This document shows positions 9,220 to 16,386 of a DNA stretch of 64,000 bases, in pieces. The notes under the pieces are model-generated. The model worked only from the letters and a program-made list of their open reading frames with translations, was not told where the DNA came from and searched no databases. How positions within the stretch are numbered: position 1 is the stretch's first letter; every line of letters begins with the position of its first letter. The translations under genes were made by a program, and so were the position numbers. The DNA is from Mongoliibacter ruber (GTDB lineage: Bacteria > Bacteroidota > Bacteroidia > Cytophagales > Cyclobacteriaceae), in the NCBI RefSeq assembly GCF_003003005.1, contig NZ_PVTR01000013.1:1-64000 (forward strand), given 5' to 3'.

Positions 9220-10040
9220 AAAAGCTCTTGTTCCTTTTCTTTTGTATCATTACTCTACCAAGCTTTTCCCAAAATACAGAATGGGGACAGCCTGCAGTAA
9301 TCAATTTCCCTCGTCTTGGCTTGCTATCTATAGACAATCAGGGGTTTATATTTATATCAGACTTGGAGGGAAATCTTTATCAGTATAACAATACAGGTAT
9401 CCGGGTCAATAATTTCTCACCCCAAAGACAGGGGGCACTCAGTCAATTAGAAGCCGCATGGACCGTAAATATTTTTACATTTTCAGCTGATCTTCAGGAA
9501 TATAGAATTCTGGATCGATTCATCAATCCAGTCTCAGAAAACAGAATACCACTTCACTTGATCACTCTCGCCAAGGTAGCTACTCTGGGGAACAACAATA
9601 TCATTTGGGTGTTTGACGAAGCTGATCTTACGCTCAAACAGCTTGATTTTAGGCAACAAAGAATAGTACAAAACCAACCTTTAAATCTCGTATTGACCCA
9701 GTCTTCTCTCAGAATCGTTGACATAAGAGAATATCAAAATATGGTTTTTCTCAATATTGAAGATGAAGGCATTTATATATTGGACAATCAGGCTAACTTT
9801 CTTCAACAAATACCAATAGAGCTAAGCCAAAAGTTAAGCTTTTGGAAAGGAGAATTGGTCTATATTAAGGATCAGGAGTTGATTCTTTTTAGCCTGAAAA
9901 ACAGAAGCAATATCAGCTTCCCAATCCCTGAAGGCATCCCTGCTCAAAACGTGGCAATCGATGCCACTTCGGTGATTTTTTACAATCATGAGAAAGTATG
10001 GATTTTCCCAAAAAATCAAACCCTGCTAAAAGACAAGTAA
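9216..10040 (+). CDS. Secreted protein of unknown function, coupled to lpxH
   Basis: 274 aa with a signal peptide (residues 1-19, ending Phe-Ser-Gln). The mature part is a series of short beta-strand repeats with aromatic/Asn turns (for example ISDLEGNLYQYNN and GIYILDNQANF), as in a beta-propeller. No catalytic motif is seen. Its ATG overlaps the lpxH TGA (ATGA), so translation is coupled; its signal peptide places it in the periplasm while LpxH is cytoplasmic, so a direct partnership is not obvious. I do not recognise the family. Confidence 0.75.
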   Translation: MKKLLFLFFCIITLPSFSQNTEWGQPAVINFPRLGLLSIDNQGFIFISDLEGNLYQYNNTGIRVNNFSPQRQGALSQLEAAWTVNIFTFSADLQEYRILDRFINPVSENRIPLHLITLAKVATLGNNNIIWVFDEADLTLKQLDFRQQRIVQNQPLNLVLTQSSLRIVDIREYQNMVFLNIEDEGIYILDNQANFLQQIPIELSQKLSFWKGELVYIKDQELILFSLKNRSNISFPIPEGIPAQNVAIDATSVIFYNHEKVWIFPKNQTLLKDK

Positions 10041-10041
10041 A

Positions 10042-10078
10042 AACCCCAAGAAAGATGTTATACCATTTTCTTGGGGTT
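10042..10078. terminator. Bidirectional terminator between convergent genes
   Basis: Perfect 12-bp stem AACCCCAAGAAA (10042-10053) with TTTCTTGGGGTT (10067-10078). The minus strand continues into TTTTT; the plus strand is only moderately T-rich. It separates the lpxH operon from the convergent FKBP gene and can serve both. Confidence 0.8.
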
Positions 10079-10105
10079 ATATTTCTCTATTCTAATGGAT
10101 AGCAA

Positions 10106-10534
10106 TTAGACAATTTCTACCAATGTAATATCGAATATTAAATCTTGTCCTGCCAATGGATGATTGGCATCAAGAATTATTTTTTCTTCATCTACACCTA
10201 CCACTCTTACCGGTACAGGTTGTCCTTGTTGATTCTGAAGGGAGAGCTCCATGCCGATTTCAGGCTTGATATGAGGAGGAACTTGTGTCAAAGGTATATC
10301 CAACATCATGTCATCTCTTTTTTCTCCGTAAGCTTCAACACTAGGAATAGTCACACTTTTCTCCTGTCCTATTTCCATTCCTTGTACAGCTGCATCAAAT
10401 CCTTTGATCATATTGCCATCACCGAGAGTAAATTGAAGAGGTTCTCTGTTTGCCGATGAGTCGAATACAGTGCCATCGTTAAGTTTTCCTGTGTAGTGAA
10501 CTTTTACTGCATCGCCTTTACTTGCTATTGACAT
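10106..10534 (-). CDS. FKBP-type peptidyl-prolyl cis-trans isomerase (SlyD-like)
   Basis: 142 aa, cytoplasmic (no signal peptide). It catalyses prolyl isomerisation and probably acts as a folding chaperone. The FKBP core is clear: VKVHYTGKLNDGTVFDSS near the N-terminus, GDGNMIKGFDAAVQGMEIG, then an inserted flap domain (about 65-120) and the closing ANHPLAGQDLIFDI strand, which is the SlyD arrangement. Unlike E. coli SlyD there is no His/Cys-rich metal-binding tail. A TACCTTTG -7 box lies upstream, and an 18-bp perfect palindrome sits beyond it in the same divergent gap. Confidence 0.93.
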   Translation of the reverse strand: MSIASKGDAVKVHYTGKLNDGTVFDSSANREPLQFTLGDGNMIKGFDAAVQGMEIGQEKSVTIPSVEAYGEKRDDMMLDIPLTQVPPHIKPEIGMELSLQNQQGQPVPVRVVGVDEEKIILDANHPLAGQDLIFDITLVEIV

Positions 10535-10560
10535 ATTTTTCTTTATTTGTTGTTAAAGCT

Positions 10561-10568
10561 CAAAGGTA
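10561..10568 (-). promoter_or_regulatory. Bacteroidota-type -7 box (TACCTTTG) of the FKBP gene
   Basis: Exact TAnnTTTG match on the minus strand, 26 bp before the FKBP ATG. Confidence 0.5.
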
Positions 10569-10636
10569 ACAATTTTATTATGCCTATAAAAATCTGTCCG
10601 ATTTCGAAAAATCAGGTGTACGGAAATGAAAAACAC

Positions 10637-10654
10637 ATGTTCAATATTGAACAT
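10637..10654. promoter_or_regulatory. 18-bp perfect palindrome, candidate operator
   Basis: ATGTTCAATATTGAACAT is its own reverse complement. It lies in the 210-bp divergent gap, about 90 bp before the sigma-54 regulator gene and about 70 bp behind the FKBP -7 box. Perfect symmetry without a loop suggests binding of a dimeric regulator rather than a terminator. The regulator itself is a possible binder through its Fis-type HTH, but this is only inferred from position. Confidence 0.55.
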
Positions 10655-10744
10655 ATTTTTATGTAAATTAGCTGCAAAAGACAGAATATGAGGATATTTG
10701 GACTATGGCATCATTTTGTCAACTGAATTGCAAAACACATAATC

Positions 10745-12127
10745 ATGGAAAATCAACAACTCGGTAAAATCCTAATCATTGACGACAACGAAGACTTATT
10801 ATTTGCTGCCAAAATGCTATTGAAAAAGCATGCAAAGGAAGTGTCAATCGAGAAAGATCCAAGGAGAATTCCTTTTTTGATAAACAACAACTCGTATGAT
10901 GTCATCCTCTTAGACATGAATTTCACTGAAGATACTACTTCGGGAAAAGAAGGATTTCATTGGTTGAAACAAATCAAGGAAATTGACCCGAAAGCCGTTG
11001 TTATCCTAATCACTGCCTTTGGTGATGTAGAAATGGCCGTCCAAGCGCTGAAAGAAGGTGCCACCGATTTTATCCTCAAACCTTGGCAAAACGAAAAATT
11101 ACTTGCGACACTTACCTCTGCAAGTAGACTAAAAGACAGCTACAATCAAGTAGAAAAGTTAAATAAAAAGCAAAAACAGCTTCAATCAGACGCCAAAAAG
11201 CCATACACAGATATCATTGGTCAAAGTGCGTCAATGAAAAACATTTTCTCTATCATCGACAAGGTAGCACAGACAGATGCCAATGTCTTGATATTGGGTG
11301 AAAACGGTACAGGAAAAGAGCTTATTGCAAGGGCTATTCACGACAGGTCTCACCGCAAAGATGAGATATTTGTAGGAGTGGATATGGGGGCCATTACTGA
11401 GACTCTTTTTGAAAGTGAATTATTCGGCCACAAAAGAGGCGCATTTACAGATGCCAAAGATGACCGCGCGGGCAGATTTGAAATTGCCGATAATGGAACC
11501 CTTTTCCTAGATGAAATAGGAAACTTAAGTATGCCACTACAATCCAAGTTGCTCACTGTATTGCAACGCAGAGAGGTAACCCGAATAGGCACAAACAAAG
11601 CAATACCAGTGGATATCAGACTGATCTGCGCCACCAATATGCACGTGCATGAAATGGTGATGGAAAACACATTTAGGCAGGATTTGCTTTATAGAATCAA
11701 CACTGTGGAAATCTTCCTTCCTCCCCTAAGAGAAAGGCATGATGACATCCCTGCTCTTGCAGACCATTTCTTAAAAGTCTACAGTCAAAAATACCGCAAA
11801 GATTTTGTAGGTTTCACTTCTTCCGGCATGCAATTGCTTCAGCGATACAATTGGCCGGGAAATATTCGTGAATTGCAACACGCTATTGAAAGGGCAATCA
11901 TAATGGCTGAAGGAAATGAGCTGGATTCGAGGGATTTTTTCTTCCTTTCGGCAAAACCGACGAATGAAAAAATAAGCACCCCTGCGTCCTACAACTTGGA
12001 TGAAGTGGAAAAAACCACTATCCAAAGGGCTATCGACAAAAATGGGGGGAATATATCCAAAGCGGCTAAGGAACTTGGCTTGACTAGGGCCTCCCTGTAC
12101 AGAAGACTTGAAAAATATGGATTATAA
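10745..12127 (+). CDS. Sigma-54-dependent response regulator, NtrC family
   Basis: 460 aa. Receiver domain with phosphoacceptor Asp57 (acidic pocket IIDDNED), AAA+ domain with Walker A GENGTGKE (185-192), the sigma-54 contact loop reading GAFTDA (232-237) instead of GAFTGA, Walker B LFLDEIGN, and a C-terminal Fis-type helix-turn-helix (GGNISKAAKELGLTRASLYR). It should activate RNA polymerase with sigma-54 after phosphorylation. The next gene, a histidine kinase, starts 11 bp inside this one, so they are a coupled two-component pair. Targets are not visible in the window. Confidence 0.95.
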   Translation: MENQQLGKILIIDDNEDLLFAAKMLLKKHAKEVSIEKDPRRIPFLINNNSYDVILLDMNFTEDTTSGKEGFHWLKQIKEIDPKAVVILITAFGDVEMAVQALKEGATDFILKPWQNEKLLATLTSASRLKDSYNQVEKLNKKQKQLQSDAKKPYTDIIGQSASMKNIFSIIDKVAQTDANVLILGENGTGKELIARAIHDRSHRKDEIFVGVDMGAITETLFESELFGHKRGAFTDAKDDRAGRFEIADNGTLFLDEIGNLSMPLQSKLLTVLQRREVTRIGTNKAIPVDIRLICATNMHVHEMVMENTFRQDLLYRINTVEIFLPPLRERHDDIPALADHFLKVYSQKYRKDFVGFTSSGMQLLQRYNWPGNIRELQHAIERAIIMAEGNELDSRDFFFLSAKPTNEKISTPASYNLDEVEKTTIQRAIDKNGGNISKAAKELGLTRASLYRRLEKYGL

Positions 12128-13460
12128 GGTTGGATTATTGGGTAGGGTTGCCCTTCTCACGGTCTCTTTGTTTTTACTTTCATACTTTATCCTCAATAGT
12201 GCAGGGGTATTTGCTATTTCCCTGTTCATTATTTTGGTGATGGCTCAGATCATTTTCTTTCTGAGCTATGCCGAAAGTTCATTCAAAAAAGTCCGACAAT
12301 TCCTCGACAATATCAAACAGGATAATTATACCAATGTCTATCCTGTCAAATTCGATGGAACAGAGACGGACGACCTTCATATAGAATTCAATGCCATTCT
12401 GGCAAAACTCCAGGAAGATCAGGCAGAAAAAGAGGCCAACTACCAATATTTCAGGTCAGTATTCCAACATCTCAGCATTGGACTTATTACTTATGATGAA
12501 GAAGGTAAAATCCAGATTGTCAACACAGCAGCCAAGAGGATGTTGAATATCAATCAACTTAGCCTTATTTCAGAAATACAAAACATCAACAAAGAATTGC
12601 ACCACGCCATACACTCTTTGCGTACAGGAGGAAGTGAATTGATAAAAATAGCACATCCTGATGGGATCATGCAGCTCTCTGTCTATGTCATCGAATTGGT
12701 CATGCGCGACAGTAAGTTCAAATTAGTTTCCTTACAGAATATACAGAGTGAACTCGAAGAAAAGGAAATGGAAGCGTGGCAAAACCTCGTGCGTGTCCTC
12801 ACCCATGAAATTATGAACAGCATAGCGCCTATTTCATCTTTGGCAGCCACCGTCAAGGGCGATATAGAATCTAAGATAGACAATAACGTACCTGTTGAAC
12901 CTTCCGAGCTTGAAGATTACCTCATGGCAATCAGTACTATTGAAAAAAGAAGTGAAGGCTTAATCAATTTTGTGAGTGATTTTAGAAGCCTGGCCCACAT
13001 CCCTACCCCAAAATTCCAGACAATAAGACTCAAGGCCCTGTTTGGACAAATGGAAACCCTTCTGCAGCATCAGTTTGAAAGGAATCAAATCCAACTTAAA
13101 TGCAGTATTGAACCTGATGACCTGATTCTTTTTGGAGATCAAAACCTAATCGAACAGGTAATGATCAATCTTATCCAAAATGCCATTCATGCGGTGGAAG
13201 ATGCGGTGACCAAAGTTGTTTCTTTGGATGCTTTTATTGATGAAGCCGGGAAAATCATTATCGAAGTGACCGATTCAGGCAAGGGTATTGAAGAAGAAGC
13301 ACTTTCTAAGATTTTTATTCCTTTTTTCACCACTAAGAAAAAGGGATCAGGCATTGGATTAAGCTTGTCCAAGCAAATCATGAGAAGACATAAAGGAAAT
13401 ATTCAAGTAAGGTCTTCTCTTGGGTCGGGAAGTACTTTCAAACTGATATTTAACGCTTGA
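12117..13460 (+). CDS. Sensor histidine kinase, partner of the sigma-54 regulator
   Basis: 447 aa from the ATG at 12117 (a TTG three codons upstream is also open). Two N-terminal transmembrane helices (about 8-30 and 35-55) with almost no periplasmic loop, then a HAMP-like linker, a PAS-like domain (about 100-200, FRSVFQHLSIGLITYDEEGKI region), a DHp helix with His230 in LTHEIMNS, and a HATPase with NLIQNAIHA, DSGKGIEEE, and GSGIGLSLSKQI. It overlaps the regulator gene by 11 bp. Because the loop is so short, the signal is probably sensed in the membrane or cytoplasm. Confidence 0.93.
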   Translation: MDYKVGLLGRVALLTVSLFLLSYFILNSAGVFAISLFIILVMAQIIFFLSYAESSFKKVRQFLDNIKQDNYTNVYPVKFDGTETDDLHIEFNAILAKLQEDQAEKEANYQYFRSVFQHLSIGLITYDEEGKIQIVNTAAKRMLNINQLSLISEIQNINKELHHAIHSLRTGGSELIKIAHPDGIMQLSVYVIELVMRDSKFKLVSLQNIQSELEEKEMEAWQNLVRVLTHEIMNSIAPISSLAATVKGDIESKIDNNVPVEPSELEDYLMAISTIEKRSEGLINFVSDFRSLAHIPTPKFQTIRLKALFGQMETLLQHQFERNQIQLKCSIEPDDLILFGDQNLIEQVMINLIQNAIHAVEDAVTKVVSLDAFIDEAGKIIIEVTDSGKGIEEEALSKIFIPFFTTKKKGSGIGLSLSKQIMRRHKGNIQVRSSLGSGSTFKLIFNA

Positions 13461-13475
13461 TTTTCAAGAATTAAT

Positions 13476-13952
13476 TTAAAAAAGTCTACCTCTTTTACTG
13501 TAAACATATCCTGGACCATCACATGCAGCCCAAGTCATGTTGATGAGCTTATTGTCTCTGGTGATGGTGATAAATTCCATATCCCCTTCACCACAATTTG
13601 CGGCCATCATTTGATTGGTTTCAAAAGTCAATTCAAAAGTATGGATGATTTCAGGATTGGGATGTGTTTCTTCTAACTTTTGATATTTACCAAAAGCTTG
13701 CTTGGGAATCTCCAAGAGCTCTCCCATTCCTTTGACTTTATTTGAAAACTTGATGAAAGTCCCATCATCATTGAAAATGTATTTTTCTTCAAAATCGATA
13801 TCAACTGGTACCTCATCCACAGGCCAAGAATTCCTGATCTCGATCAGCGTCCAATAACCAAGCACATTGAATTCCGGCTCTTTGTCATCTTGGTTGCAAG
13901 ACGCAAAGCCTAAGGCTAAAAGAAGAATCAAACTGCTTAACTTTTTCATCAT
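13476..13952 (-). CDS. Putative lipoprotein, lipocalin-like
   Basis: 158 aa from the MMKK start; an upstream in-frame start would spoil the signal peptide. Lipobox Phe-Ala-Ser-Cys19. The mature part begins with an acidic DDKEPEF stretch and then a pattern of GYWTLIEI, KYIFNDDGTFIKF and FGKYQKLE that resembles the lipocalin-like proteins common in Bacteroidota. Three Cys residues occur in the mature body besides the lipid one-region. No ligand can be named. It converges on the histidine kinase gene with a 15-bp gap. Confidence 0.65.
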   Translation of the reverse strand: MMKKLSSLILLLALGFASCNQDDKEPEFNVLGYWTLIEIRNSWPVDEVPVDIDFEEKYIFNDDGTFIKFSNKVKGMGELLEIPKQAFGKYQKLEETHPNPEIIHTFELTFETNQMMAANCGEGDMEFITITRDNKLINMTWAACDGPGYVYSKRGRLF

Positions 13953-14157
13953 GACACTAGATACGCAAATCAAACCAATTGCGACCACTAAAGGTTGGTA
14001 AATTCATGCAATTTCCAAAGAATCATAGAAAATTTCTCTTTGATGCAGGATATTAACGAGTAGTTAACTATTTCTTTACAACAATCAACTAATTGTTTGC
14101 AAATGTTCTTTATTTGATAATATCGGTTTCATCACCAAGTCATGTAGGCGATATACC

Positions 14158-15027
14158 TTGCCAGCAAAACTCAAAGACTTGAAAACTCAATTCAAAACAA
14201 TCGTTGTCTCTGATATTCACCTTGGCACAAAAGGTTCCAAAGCCAAGGAGGTGGCCAGATTTCTCAAACAATATTCTTGTGAAAACCTCATCCTCAATGG
14301 AGACATTATCGATGGCTGGCAATTGAAAAAGTCAGGTTCCTGGAAAAGAAAGCATACACGGTTTTTCAACAGGATGCTCAAAATGATAGACCAAGACAAC
14401 ACAAAAGTCTTTTATTTGAGAGGTAATCATGATGATTTTTTAGATCAGATTCTTCCACTTCAAATCGGCAATCTTTCCATTCAGATGGATATGATATACG
14501 AAAGTTGCGGGAAGAAATATTTTATCACACATGGTGACATATTTGACAGTATTACTTCAAATCTCCGCTGGATAGCCTATTTGGGTGATATGGGTTATAC
14601 TTTTCTATTATGGCTCAACAGGCAAGTGAATTACCACCGGAGAAAAAGAGGTCTCCCTTATTTTTCACTGAGCCAATTCATCAAAGGAAAGGTAAAATCA
14701 GCTGTATCCTATGTGGATCAATATGAAACTGAACTGGCAAAAATGGCTATGGCCAAAGGCTGCGATGGCATCATATGCGGGCATATCCACAAAGCAGAAG
14801 ATAGAAATATTGATGGAGTTCATTATTTGAACTCCGGTGACTGGGTGGAATCTATGAGTGCGCTGGCCGAAGACCATAATGGCAACTGGCAGTTGATCTA
14901 TTATAATGAAATAGATTTCAAATCCAGCTCTTCTGTTGTCAGTATGCCAAAACCGGCATCATCAGATATCAAAATAGTCGCATTCAGCAAGCCTCAGTCA
15001 AATCCGGGCCTCTCAGATTTTATGTAA
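14158..15027 (+). CDS. LpxH-like calcineurin-family phosphoesterase
   Basis: 289 aa from a TTG start; I find no better in-frame ATG. It carries the same metal-binding set as LpxH: SDIHLG (Asp19, His21), NGDIIDGW, RGNHDD, THGDIFD and GHIH. It differs from the 8458-9219 LpxH in the middle and at the C-terminus, so it is a paralogue of the COG2908 group and not a duplicate. A glycosyltransferase gene follows after 1 bp. The pair suggests removal of a nucleotide or phosphate from a lipid or sugar intermediate, then glycosylation, but the substrate is not known. Confidence 0.85.
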   Translation: MPAKLKDLKTQFKTIVVSDIHLGTKGSKAKEVARFLKQYSCENLILNGDIIDGWQLKKSGSWKRKHTRFFNRMLKMIDQDNTKVFYLRGNHDDFLDQILPLQIGNLSIQMDMIYESCGKKYFITHGDIFDSITSNLRWIAYLGDMGYTFLLWLNRQVNYHRRKRGLPYFSLSQFIKGKVKSAVSYVDQYETELAKMAMAKGCDGIICGHIHKAEDRNIDGVHYLNSGDWVESMSALAEDHNGNWQLIYYNEIDFKSSSSVVSMPKPASSDIKIVAFSKPQSNPGLSDFM

Positions 15028-15028
15028 T

Positions 15029-16156
15029 ATGAAGTTTTTGTTTGTTATACAGGGTGAAGGAAGGGGGCACATGACTCAGGCCATAGCACTGGCCGACATA
15101 CTCCTAGAAGGTGGTCATAACCTAACGGCCGTTTGCATAGGGAAAAGCAAGAGAAGGCAGATTCCGGATTTTGTATATCAAAACATCAAATCACCGATTC
15201 ACACTTTTGAAAGCCCAAATTTCATATCAGACAAAAAAGACAAGTCGATCAACATCGGGAAAACGATAATCCATAACCTCAGAAAATGGCCTATTTATAA
15301 GGAAAGCCTAACAGAGATTGACAATCTTGTCACAAAACATAAACCTGATGTAATCCTAAATTTTTATGATATCCTTGCTGGTCTATATCGTGCGATTTAC
15401 CAACCCAAGTGTCAGTTTTGGACAATAGGGCATCAATACCTAGCTGGACATCCGGCATTTGAATTCCCTAGAAATTCCTTATTCAAAACACTCATTTTTA
15501 AACTTAACAATAAATTGACAAGTCTGAATGCTGACCTTAAACTGGCGTTATCCTTTCAACCCCTACCTCAAACTAATGAAAAAACTCTTGTTCTCCCTCC
15601 TCTATTACGAAAGGAAATAAGGCATCTTAAAGTAACTCAGCATGATTTCATTTTGGCCTATACTGTCAATCCAGGTTATGGTGAAGAGATTCTTGAATTT
15701 TCAAAAGCCAACCCAGGGATCAAGGTTGAAGCTTTTTGGGACAAAAAAGGTGCACCAAATCACTACAGGCCTTTACCCAACCTGGTTTTTCACCAATTGA
15801 ATGATCGGTTATTTTTGGAAAAAATGGCAGCCTGCCGAGGTTTAATTACTACCGCTGGCTTTGAATCTGTCTGTGAAGCTATTTATCTTGGTAAAAAAGT
15901 CATGATGATCCCTGTCAAAGGCCAATTTGAGCAATCCTGCAATGCGCTGGATGCCATAAATGCAGGAGCTGGAATCCAGGCCTTAAGTTTTGACATTCAA
16001 AAATTTGATACTTACTTAAAAAAGGAATTAAGCCAACAGGAGATACAGAATAGGTGGGCAGATCAATTTAGTGGCATTTTTAAGAATCTTCTTGAAGAGA
16101 AAACTGCGCTCACTCCTGAGGTAAATACAAACCCACATTATGTTGCTCTAAATTGA
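15029..16156 (+). CDS. Glycosyltransferase of the MJ1255/VC2487 type
   Basis: 375 aa, GT-B fold. The N-terminus FLFVIQGEGRGHMTQA holds the GxGHxxQ loop seen in MurG and UDP-glycosyltransferases. The C-terminal half has LITTAGFESVCEAIYLGKKVMMIPVKGQFEQ, the donor-binding segment with the Glu-Gln ending. It resembles the uncharacterised MJ1255/VC2487 family. No membrane segment is visible. It lies 1 bp after the LpxH-like phosphoesterase, so the two are surely cotranscribed. A role in glycolipid synthesis is inferred. Confidence 0.8.
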   Translation: MKFLFVIQGEGRGHMTQAIALADILLEGGHNLTAVCIGKSKRRQIPDFVYQNIKSPIHTFESPNFISDKKDKSINIGKTIIHNLRKWPIYKESLTEIDNLVTKHKPDVILNFYDILAGLYRAIYQPKCQFWTIGHQYLAGHPAFEFPRNSLFKTLIFKLNNKLTSLNADLKLALSFQPLPQTNEKTLVLPPLLRKEIRHLKVTQHDFILAYTVNPGYGEEILEFSKANPGIKVEAFWDKKGAPNHYRPLPNLVFHQLNDRLFLEKMAACRGLITTAGFESVCEAIYLGKKVMMIPVKGQFEQSCNALDAINAGAGIQALSFDIQKFDTYLKKELSQQEIQNRWADQFSGIFKNLLEEKTALTPEVNTNPHYVALN

Positions 16157-16386
16157 ATAGGAGCAAAAACAATAAACTGTTTTTTTGAACCTTTTAGGTC
16201 ATTTGATGTTACCTTCGTGGTCGTGAATGGCAGGATAAAAAATTTTTATTTTAAATTTCCATTTTAGCGACGTTTAAATCGATTGCGGAAATATCCATAA
16301 AAATTTTTTAGTTTATTTTCGCAATTACCTGCTTCAGGCTTTCACAAATTAATGTAAATTCAAAATTGCTTAAGAGAGTGCAACCC

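Noticed and set aside
10700-10735. Sigma-54 promoter (TGGCAT then TGTC) before the response regulator
   Set aside because: The -12 half should read TTGC and reads TGTC; too poor to call.
16270-16330. GATTGCGGA string resembling the MITE end, before the glucosidase
   Set aside because: A 9-base match only, with no partner end or duplication; probably chance in AT-rich DNA.
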